A stretch of 8,406 bases of DNA from Eubacterium sp. (GTDB lineage: Bacteria > Bacillota > Clostridia > Oscillospirales > Acutalibacteraceae): contig JAILGO010000101.1 in NCBI GenBank assembly GCA_024696725.1, positions 1 to 8,406 on the forward strand. The letters are read 5' to 3'. Under the pieces are notes generated by a model, which worked only from the letters and a program-made list of their open reading frames with translations, did no database searches and was not told the origin of the DNA. The first letter of the stretch is position 1. Each line of letters opens with the position of its first letter. A program made the position numbers and the translations under genes. Positions 1 through 5,639 of this stretch are shown here, one piece after another.

Positions 1-599
1 ACCGTTTTGCCGCGTTCCTTATTAAGGCGCATAAACACCTCCATAACCTTAGCTGAGGTTTCGGAATCCAGCGCTCCCGTAGGCTCATCCGCAAGAATTA
101 TTGAGGGGTCGTTAGCCATAGCTCTCGCAATGGCAACGCGCTGTTTCTGACCGCCCGAAAGCTCGTTCGGACGGTGCTTCATTCTGTCCTCCATTCCGAC
201 CTCGCCGAGCAGCTCCTTAGCTCTCTGCGCGCGTTCCTTTTTACCGTAGCCCGCATAAAGCATAGGCAGCTCAACGTTTTTTACTGCGCTCTGTCTTCCG
301 ATAAGATTAAAGGTCTGAAAAACAAAGCCCACCTTTTGATTTCTGATAGCGGAGAGCTCCTTATCGCTCGCCACATTTATATTAACGCCGTCAAGAATAT
401 ATTCGCCGTCAGTGCTTTTATCAAGCGCACCGATTATATTCATAAGCGTTGATTTACCGCTGCCCGATTCGCCCACGATGGCAACGAATTCACCGCTGCA
501 AACCTTAAGGTCAATCCCGTGAAGCACTTCGAGCTCATTGGGTTTTCCTATAAAGAAGCTCTTGCGGATATTTTTCATTTCAATTACAGGCTTATCCAT
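1..599 (-). CDS. MacB-type ABC transporter ATP-binding protein, C-terminus cut by window edge
   Basis: This is the nucleotide-binding subunit of an ABC export/efflux complex of the MacB/LolD class. It would hydrolyse ATP on the cytoplasmic side to drive a membrane permease, which is presumably encoded next, beyond the left edge. The visible 199 residues start MDKPVIEMKNIRKSF. They contain Walker A GESGSGKST (about 43-51), a Q-loop in VGFVFQTFNL, the signature LSGGQKQRVAIARA (from about 147) and Walker B IILADEPTGALD (D171, E172). The short insertion between Walker A and the Q-loop, and the DEPTGALDS wording, are typical of the MacB/LolD group. The ATG lies inside the end of the upstream adaptor gene (ATGGATAA, an 8-base overlap), so the two are translationally coupled. 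The substrate cannot be read from the sequence. Confidence 0.93.
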   Translation of the reverse strand, partial: MDKPVIEMKNIRKSFFIGKPNELEVLHGIDLKVCSGEFVAIVGESGSGKSTLMNIIGALDKSTDGEYILDGVNINVASDKELSAIRNQKVGFVFQTFNLIGRQSAVKNVELPMLYAGYGKKERAQRAKELLGEVGMEDRMKHRPNELSGGQKQRVAIARAMANDPSIILADEPTGALDSETSAKVMEVFMRLNKERGKT

Positions 600-2520
600 T
601 GTTTCCACCCGGCATTCCGCCCGACGGAGGTGCGCCCATTCCGCCGCCTGAATTATTTGAGCCCTTTGAATTTGAGCTGTTATTATCCATAGGTCCGCCG
701 CCCTGAGGCATACCGCTTCCGCCTCGATTATTACCGCCGAAAAGGTTTGCGAAAAGTCCGCCCGAGGACTCGCTGCCGCTCTTTGAGTCAGAAACGGTTT
801 CTATACCCTCGCTGAGGTCTGCGCTTGAGCGTACAACGTCGCCCTCGCTGAGCTGAGAAGATTCAATTTCAATATAATAATCGTTGCTGCTGCCCGTTGT
901 AACGGTAACCTTTTCAAATTCCATATCGGTTCCGCTGCCGCCCGTCTGACGGTAAACGTATTTTGTATCGTTTTCAGTTCCTACCGCGTCAATCGGCACC
1001 TGATAAACGGCGTCGCTTGAGCTTACAATAATATCAACGGTTGCGTTCATTCCGATATACATACTGTCCGTTGCCTCGTCAATTGTAACCGTTGCGCCGA
1101 AGGAGCCTTCGTTGGATACGGGGTCAATCTGAGTAAGCGTTCCCGTAAGAGAGGCGTCGCTTGCATCGCTCGTTATGCGGCAGTTCATCCCCGTTTCAAC
1201 GTTATTTATATCCGCTTCCTCAATAGTAATATCAACGGTAAGCTGACTTAAATTCTGAATTGTTGCAACTGCCGCCTCCTTGCTGACAGCCGAGCCTACG
1301 GTTGCATTAAGAGCAGTTACTGTTCCGCTCTGCTCTTCCTTAAGAGAACATTCAGCAAGCTGGGATTTAAGCTCGTCAAGGCTGTCGCTCGTTGAAGCGT
1401 TTTCAAGCTCCTCCTCTGCCCTTTCAAGCTGCTCCTCTGCCTGAGTAAGCGCGTTTTTATACTGCTTAGTCGTCTGCTTCGCTTCGTCATAAGCGCTTTT
1501 CGCCGTGTTATAAGCACTCTGAAGCGAGGAATAATTACACGCCTCCTGCGCTTTGGTGAGCGCCTGCGCCTTGCTGCTGAGAGCATAGAGAGCATTGCTT
1601 CCGCTCGGGATTGAAAGGCTCTTTCCCGTAAGCGACAGAACTGCGCTTTTAACCTCTCTGCAAAGCTCGTCGGCAGTCTGAGTAACGCTTACCTGAGAGG
1701 TTGATGACGCCGATGAGGAGGCGCTGTTTTCACCCATTTTTGAATTGTTATCCACGCTCTCGGTTGTTGAGGTAACGCTTATTGTGTAGCTTCCCTTGGC
1801 GCATTTTCCGTAGTAATTCTGTATAGCCTTCATATACGCCTTTGCGGCAGAAACGAGGGCTGATTTATTACTGCTGCTCGCCTTGTTTTTATATGCCCTG
1901 AGCGCTGAATTATAAGCCGCGCTTGCCTTAACGTATTTTGCTCCCGCAGCGTTGTATGCCGAAAGGGCGCTGTCAAATGCCTTTTGATAGCTTTTCAGGG
2001 AGCTTTGCGCCTTTTCGTACGGCGCCCTGGCGCTCTCATAATCGCTTTTTGCCTCGGAAAGAGTTGAAGCGTAATCGTTATAATCCGACTTTGCAGTGTT
2101 ATACGAGGTCTTAGCGCTGTTATACGAGGATTGAGCTGAGGAAAGAGTTTTCTGAAGATTGCTCTCCTCCTTTTCAATCTGGCTTTCAAGCTCCTCTGTA
2201 TCGAGAGTAACAATAACGTCGCCCTTTTTAACCTTATCGCCAACCGCAACGTTAACGCTTTTTATAGTGTAATTAAGCGAGGTTGTAACGTTGGACGTCT
2301 TTGCACTTTGCACGGTACCCGTTGTGCTTACCGTATCCTCAAGCGTTCCCTTAACGAGAGTGGTTGTGCGGATAAAGGAATACTGCGTTCCCTCTTTTTT
2401 TCCGTTTGCCGCGGCAAAAATTCCCGCCGTAATTGCGCCGACAAGAACTAACGAAATAACCGCGCTGATGATTCTATGCTTTTTAATAAAGCCCTTAAGT
2501 CTGCCTTTTTTCGTTTTCAT
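592..2520 (-). CDS. Efflux membrane-fusion / periplasmic-adaptor-like protein (MacA/HlyD family)
   Basis: This is a 642-residue adaptor subunit that partners the overlapping ABC ATPase downstream. In a Gram-positive cell it would sit on the outer face of the membrane. Visible parts are a basic N-terminus and one membrane segment (about 17-38), the first lipoyl half (about 84-108, VNVAVGDKVKKGDVIVTLD), a very long helical hairpin (about 109-395) with repeated Tyr/Ala/Lys patterns such as YNSAK and YNTAK, the second lipoyl half (about 396-425), a beta-barrel region (about 427-505), and a tail (about 580-642) rich in Gly, Asn, Ser, Met and Pro. A Ser/Thr-rich stretch (about 245-285) interrupts the hairpin, probably at its tip. 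I start at the ATG at 2520 because AGGAGG (2528-2533) lies 7 bases upstream. An in-frame ATG at 2547 has no such site. It is longer than usual MacA proteins because of the hairpin and the tail. Family is clear, cargo is not. Confidence 0.9.
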   Translation of the reverse strand: MKTKKGRLKGFIKKHRIISAVISLVLVGAITAGIFAAANGKKEGTQYSFIRTTTLVKGTLEDTVSTTGTVQSAKTSNVTTSLNYTIKSVNVAVGDKVKKGDVIVTLDTEELESQIEKEESNLQKTLSSAQSSYNSAKTSYNTAKSDYNDYASTLSEAKSDYESARAPYEKAQSSLKSYQKAFDSALSAYNAAGAKYVKASAAYNSALRAYKNKASSSNKSALVSAAKAYMKAIQNYYGKCAKGSYTISVTSTTESVDNNSKMGENSASSSASSTSQVSVTQTADELCREVKSAVLSLTGKSLSIPSGSNALYALSSKAQALTKAQEACNYSSLQSAYNTAKSAYDEAKQTTKQYKNALTQAEEQLERAEEELENASTSDSLDELKSQLAECSLKEEQSGTVTALNATVGSAVSKEAAVATIQNLSQLTVDITIEEADINNVETGMNCRITSDASDASLTGTLTQIDPVSNEGSFGATVTIDEATDSMYIGMNATVDIIVSSSDAVYQVPIDAVGTENDTKYVYRQTGGSGTDMEFEKVTVTTGSSNDYYIEIESSQLSEGDVVRSSADLSEGIETVSDSKSGSESSGGLFANLFGGNNRGGSGMPQGGGPMDNNSSNSKGSNNSGGGMGAPPSGGMPGGNNG

Positions 2521-2567
2521 AGCAAAGCCTCCTGCTGTGTTTTTCAATGCAATTATTAATGAAAAAG

Positions 2568-2586
2568 ATTAAACAGGAATTAAACA
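2568..2586 (-). promoter_or_regulatory. Paired direct repeat upstream of the efflux operon, candidate operator
   Basis: Read on the minus strand, TGTTTAAT occurs twice, separated by three bases, so the period is 11 bp, about one helical turn. It lies 48-66 bases upstream of the adaptor ATG. This spacing is typical of sites for OmpR-family response regulators, which often control efflux operons. No confident -35/-10 pair could be assigned to the minus strand here, so the regulatory role is inference. Confidence 0.3.
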
Positions 2587-2624
2587 AAGAAAAAAAATTG
2601 TTAAAAGTGAAAAATAAAAAGTTC

Positions 2625-2652
2625 TTGACTTTTGTTATTATTATGTTATAAT
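2625..2652 (+). promoter_or_regulatory. Promoter of the rplU-prp-rpmA operon
   Basis: TTGACT (2625-2630) and TATAAT (2647-2652) are separated by 16 bases. A TG one base before the -10 box makes it an extended -10 promoter. Transcription would start near 2659, just upstream of the leader hairpin. Strength close to consensus fits a ribosomal protein operon. Confidence 0.85.
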
Positions 2653-2658
2653 CTATAA

Positions 2659-2735
2659 GCCGCATATTATGGGCAGCAAAGAGGAGCATGGTGCTCCCGC
2701 CTATCGTAGCGAGTCTTAAGAAAGGCAGAAAAAGT
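2659..2735 (+). promoter_or_regulatory. L21-type ribosomal protein leader
   Basis: The leader between the predicted transcript start and rplU folds into a two-part hairpin. An outer stem pairs ATGGGC (2669-2674) with GCCTAT (2699-2704). A purine-rich internal loop follows on the 5' side, then an inner stem pairs GGAGCA (2683-2688) with TGCTCC (2692-2697) around a TGG loop. Position directly before rplU and the overall shape match the L21 leader known from Firmicutes, which is thought to mediate autoregulation by L21. Assignment to that Rfam family is from memory of its layout and not from a covariance search. Confidence 0.7.
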
Positions 2736-3044
2736 ATGTACGCAATTATCGTAACAGGCGGAAAGCAGTACAAGGTCGAAGAGGGCGACGTTCTCTACGT
2801 AGAGAAGCTCGGCGCTGAGGCTGAGGAAGAAATCACCTTCGATAACGTTCTTGCAGTAAGCACGCTTGCAGGCTTCAAGGCAGGCAAGGATTGCGCAGGC
2901 GCAACAGTAAGCGCTAAGGTCGTTAAGAACGGCAAGGGCAAGAAAATCACTGTTTTCACTTACAAGCCGAAGAAGAACGAAAAGCGCAAGATGGGACACC
3001 GTCAGCCTTACACTAAGGTTGAAATTACCAAAATCAACGCGTAA
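2736..3044 (+). CDS. rplU: Large ribosomal subunit protein bL21
   Basis: This encodes a 102-residue L21, a 50S subunit protein that binds 23S rRNA. The N-terminus [14 protein letters not shown] and the C-terminal signature [15 protein letters not shown] (about 83-97) are diagnostic, and the length equals the family norm. The frame stays open upstream to an ATG at 2688, but that ATG lies within the leader hairpin and would add 16 unrelated residues. I therefore start at 2736, preceded by AAAGG (2721-2725) at a somewhat long spacing of 10 bases. It is the first gene of the rplU-prp-rpmA operon. Its TAA overlaps the ATG of prp by one base. Confidence 0.98.
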   Translation: MYAIIVTGGKQYKVEEGDVLYVEKLGAEAEEEITFDNVLAVSTLAGFKAGKDCAGATVSAKVVKNGKGKKITVFTYKPKKNEKRKMGHRQPYTKVEITKINA

Positions 3045-3358
3045 TGATTAGAATTAGCTTTTTTAAAAAGGGCGGAATGCTTACGGGCTTTGAAAGCAAG
3101 GGCCATTCGCAGACTGCGGAATACGGCAGCGACGTCGTATGCGCCTTCGTTTCAAGCGCCTGCTATATGACAGCCAACACGGTGACCGAGGTTATGGGCT
3201 TAAACGCCGACGCCTTCGCCGAGGAGGGCTATATGAGGCTGAGCATTAAAGACGCGCCCGAAAAAGCGCAGGATATCCTTAACGGTATGAAGCTTCATCT
3301 TACCGAGCTTGAAAAGGAATATCCCGAAAACATTAAAGTAACAGTAACGGAGGAATAA
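3044..3358 (+). CDS. prp: Ribosomal-processing cysteine protease Prp
   Basis: This is a 104-residue cysteine protease (YsxB family) that removes the N-terminal extension of L27 before or during 50S assembly. The catalytic pair is visible as H21 in [13 protein letters not shown] and C33 in DVVCAFVSS, with the spacing typical of the family. The gene lies between rplU and rpmA, its usual place in Firmicutes. The start codon overlaps the rplU stop (TAATG) and no good Shine-Dalgarno precedes it, so translation is probably coupled to rplU. This would keep protease levels below those of the ribosomal proteins. The substrate is encoded two bases downstream and carries the matching cleavage motif. Confidence 0.95.
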   Translation: MIRISFFKKGGMLTGFESKGHSQTAEYGSDVVCAFVSSACYMTANTVTEVMGLNADAFAEEGYMRLSIKDAPEKAQDILNGMKLHLTELEKEYPENIKVTVTEE

Positions 3359-3360
3359 CA

Positions 3361-3645
3361 ATGCTTAAATTAAATTTACAGTTATTTGCTCATAAAAAAG
3401 GTATGGGTTCCACCAAGAACGGCAGAGATTCAGAATCCAAGCGTCTCGGCGCTAAGAGAGCTGACGGTCAGTTCGTTCTCGCAGGCAACATCCTTTATCG
3501 CCAGAGAGGAACTCACATTCATCCCGGTAACAACGTAGGTATCGGTTCGGATGATACTCTCTTCGCTCTTATCGACGGTACGGTAAGATTTGAGAGAATG
3601 GGTAAGGACAGAAAAAAGGTTTCCGTTTATCCCGTTGAGCAGTAA
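3361..3645 (+). CDS. rpmA: Large ribosomal subunit protein bL27 with Prp-cleavable N-terminal extension
   Basis: This is a 94-residue L27, a 50S protein whose N-terminus reaches the peptidyl transferase centre. The start [18 protein letters not shown] carries the Firmicutes extension. By analogy with Staphylococcus aureus, Prp would cut after F9, exposing AHKKG as the mature N-terminus. The core [21 protein letters not shown] is highly conserved. A strong GGAGG (3349-3353) lies 7 bases upstream, inside the end of prp, so rpmA can initiate independently of the weakly initiated protease gene. It is the last gene of the operon and is followed by a terminator. Confidence 0.98.
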   Translation: MLKLNLQLFAHKKGMGSTKNGRDSESKRLGAKRADGQFVLAGNILYRQRGTHIHPGNNVGIGSDDTLFALIDGTVRFERMGKDRKKVSVYPVEQ

Positions 3646-3655
3646 TTAAAAGATT

Positions 3656-3683
3656 AAAGACCGCTGAAGCAGCGGTCTTTTTT
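3656..3683 (+). terminator. Intrinsic terminator of the rplU operon, probably bidirectional
   Basis: An 11-bp perfect stem (3656-3666 with 3670-3680) around an AAG loop ends in a run of six T (3678-3683). It lies 11 bases after the rpmA stop. The flanking A-rich side gives T-rich sequence on the other strand as well, so it probably also ends the convergent NUDIX gene, which stops at 3685. Confidence 0.93.
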
Positions 3684-3684
3684 A

Positions 3685-4161
3685 TTAGTATTCATATTCC
3701 GCAAGCATTTCAAAGCTTTCGGGAAGGTCGTTAATCCTTTCTTTTATAAAAAGCGGATAGAGGTACTGCTCCTTAAGCGAAGGAACGCTGAGCCATTCAA
3801 ATCTCTCGTTATTCTTAGTTTCAAGTCCGATAAATTTTTCGCGGTTAATAAGGTCCGTTTCGGACACGTCAACGAGATAATAAACGCACAGCTCATGAAA
3901 CTTTTCCTTACACTCATCCTCAATAAAGAAGGTCTGAGCAAACCAGAGCGGTCTTACGATTTTTGCGTTAATACCGAGCTCCTCTTTCAGCTCTCTTTTA
4001 ATTGCACCGTCTGCCGTTTCGTGCAAAGCCACTCTGCCGCCCGGGAGAAAATAATACGGCGTAATATTATTTTTCATCGCGAGCAGCCTGTCGCCGTGCA
4101 TAATAACGGCGCAGACTCTGTAATTAAATATTCCCTTTTCGGTTTTAAACGTTAAATCCAT
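3685..4161 (-). CDS. NUDIX hydrolase
   Basis: This 158-residue protein would hydrolyse a nucleoside diphosphate linked to another moiety, using a divalent metal. The full NUDIX box is present at about 42-64 (G, five residues, E48, seven residues, then R56 E57 L K E60 E61 L G I), with all catalytic Glu and Arg residues intact. The preceding YYFLPGGRV is the usual lead-in. The start ATG at 4161 follows AGGAGG (4166-4171) and overlaps the 3' end of the upstream kinase gene by 17 bases, so the two form one transcription unit. The family is certain. Substrate (oxidised nucleotides, NDP-sugars, dinucleotides) cannot be inferred from the box alone. Transcription probably ends at the shared hairpin at 3656-3683. 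Confidence 0.93.
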   Translation of the reverse strand: MDLTFKTEKGIFNYRVCAVIMHGDRLLAMKNNITPYYFLPGGRVALHETADGAIKRELKEELGINAKIVRPLWFAQTFFIEDECKEKFHELCVYYLVDVSETDLINREKFIGLETKNNERFEWLSVPSLKEQYLYPLFIKERINDLPESFEMLAEYEY

Positions 4162-4654
4162 AGTCCCTCCTCAGTTTATCAAGATACTCGTTTACCTCAC
4201 TATGCGATTTGAAGGTTATAACCCTTACCTCAGGGTATTTTTCAAACAGCTTTAAAGCCTTCGGTCTTGCGATTTCGGGATACGCTTTTATATCGTTAAT
4301 CAGCTCCTCGTCAGGCTCAAGCTCGCAGGCTATATCCTCGCGCTTTTTATCCCGTTTCAAAACGCCCTCTATACAGATTTCCGTCGGCATATCAAAGAAA
4401 TAGCAGAGCTCGCATTCCTTTATTCTGTACTTAATAGTTTTTCTGTAATTACCGTCAATAATCCATTCGTCGCCGCGCATTATTTTCTTTTGCTTTTTAA
4501 TGAAATCGGGGCGCTCAAGGTGGCTCGTATCCGGAAGCCAGTAAACCCTGTCGAGATTATAAAGCGGTAAGCCCGTAATCTCTGCGAGCTGCTTTGAAAA
4601 AGTGCTTTTCCCTGCTCCGCTGCAGCCGATAACGATTATTTTTTTGTAATCCAT
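4145..4654 (-). CDS. P-loop nucleotide kinase-like protein (FlaR / adenylate-kinase-related family)
   Basis: This 169-residue P-loop protein resembles proteins annotated as DNA topology modulation protein FlaR or adenylate kinase-related. Walker A GCSGAGKST lies at 10-18. LPLYNLDRVYWLP and DEWIIDGNYRKT are the two hallmark segments, the latter in the place of a substrate-binding lid. The ...PEIARPKALKLFEKYPEVRVI C-terminal segment also matches the family. It probably phosphorylates a small molecule or nucleotide, but the substrate is unknown and the FlaR name is historical. The start at 4654 has GGAGGGG (4658-4664) at close spacing. The site follows directly on the U-run of the upstream terminator, so the gene seems to sit behind an attenuator. 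It is the first gene of a two-gene unit with the overlapping NUDIX hydrolase. Confidence 0.88.
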   Translation of the reverse strand: MDYKKIIVIGCSGAGKSTFSKQLAEITGLPLYNLDRVYWLPDTSHLERPDFIKKQKKIMRGDEWIIDGNYRKTIKYRIKECELCYFFDMPTEICIEGVLKRDKKREDIACELEPDEELINDIKAYPEIARPKALKLFEKYPEVRVITFKSHSEVNEYLDKLRRDYGFNV

Positions 4655-4665
4655 AATCCCCTCCG

Positions 4666-4696
4666 AAAAAAATAACCCGTCACAAAGGGACAGGTT
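4666..4696 (-). terminator. Intrinsic terminator / attenuator in the leader of the kinase-NUDIX operon
   Basis: On the minus strand an 8-bp stem pairs AACCTGTC (4696-4689) with GACGGGTT (4681-4674) around a 7-base loop. One A and seven T (4672-4666) follow. The T-run ends one base before the GGAGG of the kinase gene. It therefore either ends a free-standing small RNA or acts as an attenuator. Confidence 0.82.
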
Positions 4697-4767
4697 GATG
4701 TAACAGCATCTTATATTATTTATCGGGCGTTAACGCTGTGTTCGGAATGGGAACAGGTATACCCGAC
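4666..4767 (-). ncRNA. 5S rRNA-like RNA (isolated domain beta), leader or small RNA; partial 5S match
   Basis: The transcript predicted from the strong promoter at 4774-4802 starts near G4767. It immediately forms a stem, GTCGGGT (4767-4761) with GCCCGAT (about 4728-4722), equivalent to 5S helix II. Inside it lies the highly conserved helix III/loop C core, with CCTGTTCCCATT followed by CCGAACACAG and then GTTAA (about 4757-4731). Helices I, IV and V of a normal 5S rRNA are missing. Instead there is an AT-rich linker, a small hairpin (GATG/CATC, 4710-4697) and a terminator. At about 102 nt it is not a functional 5S rRNA. It keeps the domain that binds ribosomal proteins L5 and L18. It may be a 5S-derived small RNA, a regulatory leader of the kinase gene that mimics 5S, or a decayed 5S insertion. 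Confidence 0.72.
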
Positions 4768-4773
4768 GAAAGA

Positions 4774-4802
4774 AGTATAGCATAAGCCGTACCTTTTGTC
4801 AA
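4774..4802 (-). promoter_or_regulatory. Near-consensus promoter of the 5S-like RNA and kinase-NUDIX operon
   Basis: On the minus strand TTGACA (4802-4797) and TATACT (4779-4774) are separated by exactly 17 bases. A TGC (4782-4780) immediately before the -10 box adds an extended -10 element. A purine start at G4767 fits. This is the best promoter in the window by eye. Confidence 0.88.
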
Positions 4803-4840
4803 CAAGGCTATTAAGCAAGAGCAGCGAATAATAATAACTG

Positions 4841-4868
4841 TTGACTTTTGTTTTTATTTTAGTACAAT
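4841..4868 (+). promoter_or_regulatory. Promoter of sufC-sufB
   Basis: TTGACT (4841-4846) and TACAAT (4863-4868) are separated by 16 bases, giving a start near 4875 and a short leader of about 25 bases. It is divergent from the minus-strand promoter at 4774-4802, with 38 bases between the two -35 boxes, so a single bound regulator could affect both. I see no clear IscR/SufR-type palindrome. Confidence 0.75.
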
Positions 4869-4899
4869 ATATATGCAATAATATATATGAGGAAATAAT

Positions 4900-5637
4900 A
4901 TGTTAGAATTAAAAAACATATCCTTTGACGTTCCGCAGGAAAGCGGACAGAAGGAAATAATCAAAGACATCAGCCTTAAAATCGGCGAGAAAAAGCTTAT
5001 TGTAATAACGGGACCGAACGGCGGCGGCAAATCGACCCTCGCAAAGCTTATTGCGGGAATTGAAAAGCCCACTTCGGGAAGAATATTCTTTAAGGACGAG
5101 GACATTACCGAAAAAAGCATTACCGAGCGCGCAAACCTCGGTATCAGCTTCGCGTTTCAGCAGCCCGTCCGCTTTAAAGGAATCGAGGTAGTCGACCTTC
5201 TTCGCCTTGCGGCAAAAAAGGATTTAACAATCGCCGAGGCGTGCGATTATCTTTCAAGAGTCGGACTTTGCGCGAGGGATTATATCAACCGCGAGGTCAA
5301 CGCAAGCCTTTCGGGCGGCGAGCTCAAGAGAATAGAAATCGCTACCGTTCTCGCACGCGGCACCGTGCTTACGCTTTTTGACGAGCCCGAGGCAGGAATT
5401 GACCTCTGGAGCTTTAACAGTCTTATTTCAGTTTTTGAGAAGATGAAGGCTGAAAGCAAGAATTCTATTCTGATTATATCGCATCAGGAGAGAATTCTTA
5501 ATATAGCCGACGAGATAATTGTTATCGACAGCGGAAGAATTACGCATCAGGGACCGAAGGACGAGATACTTCCCCTTCTTCTCGGTACCGACGCGGCAGT
5601 CGGAAGCTGCACAAGACTTACGGGCAGGGAGGACTGA
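4900..5637 (+). CDS. sufC: Fe-S cluster assembly ATPase SufC (SmsC-like)
   Basis: This 245-residue ABC-type ATPase works in the cytosol, not in a membrane, and powers Fe-S cluster assembly on its SufB-family partner. Visible motifs are Walker A GPNGGGKST (38-46), a Q-loop in FAFQQPVRFKG, the signature LSGGELKRIEIATVLARG (137-154), Walker B LTLFDEPEAGIDLW (D161, E162) and the switch His H195 in IISHQE. The SufC-specific wording (SGGELKRIE, DEPEAGID) separates it from transporter ATPases. GAGGA (4889-4893) gives a good ribosome binding site 6 bases upstream. sufB follows after two bases. Wording and partner size suggest the SMS type (MJ0035-like) and not the SufBCD type. The subclass is inference. 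Confidence 0.94.
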   Translation: MLELKNISFDVPQESGQKEIIKDISLKIGEKKLIVITGPNGGGKSTLAKLIAGIEKPTSGRIFFKDEDITEKSITERANLGISFAFQQPVRFKGIEVVDLLRLAAKKDLTIAEACDYLSRVGLCARDYINREVNASLSGGELKRIEIATVLARGTVLTLFDEPEAGIDLWSFNSLISVFEKMKAESKNSILIISHQERILNIADEIIVIDSGRITHQGPKDEILPLLLGTDAAVGSCTRLTGRED

Positions 5638-5639
5638 TT

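Noticed and set aside
1317..2249. Arg/Leu-rich frames antiparallel or out of frame within the adaptor gene
   Set aside because: They are by-products of the repetitive Ala/Ser/Tyr/Lys codons in the coiled coil, with no start signals.
2521..2547. A longer adaptor protein starting at the ATG at 2547
   Set aside because: AGGAGG at 2528-2533 is ideally placed for the ATG at 2520 and would lie inside the longer reading frame.
2688..2735. A longer L21 starting at the ATG at 2688
   Set aside because: That ATG lies in the leader hairpin, lacks a ribosome binding site, and would add 16 residues not found in L21.
4655..4767. A known metabolite riboswitch in the leader of the kinase gene
   Set aside because: I recognise no conserved core of a known riboswitch class. 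The conserved bases are those of 5S loop C.
4666..4810. A complete, functional 5S rRNA gene on the minus strand
   Set aside because: Only the helix II/III and loop C region matches. The closing helix I and helices IV and V are missing, and the -10 box lies where the 5' part of 5S would be.
4803..4899. An IscR/SufR-type operator upstream of sufC
   Set aside because: The only dyads seen are AT runs with no specific motif.
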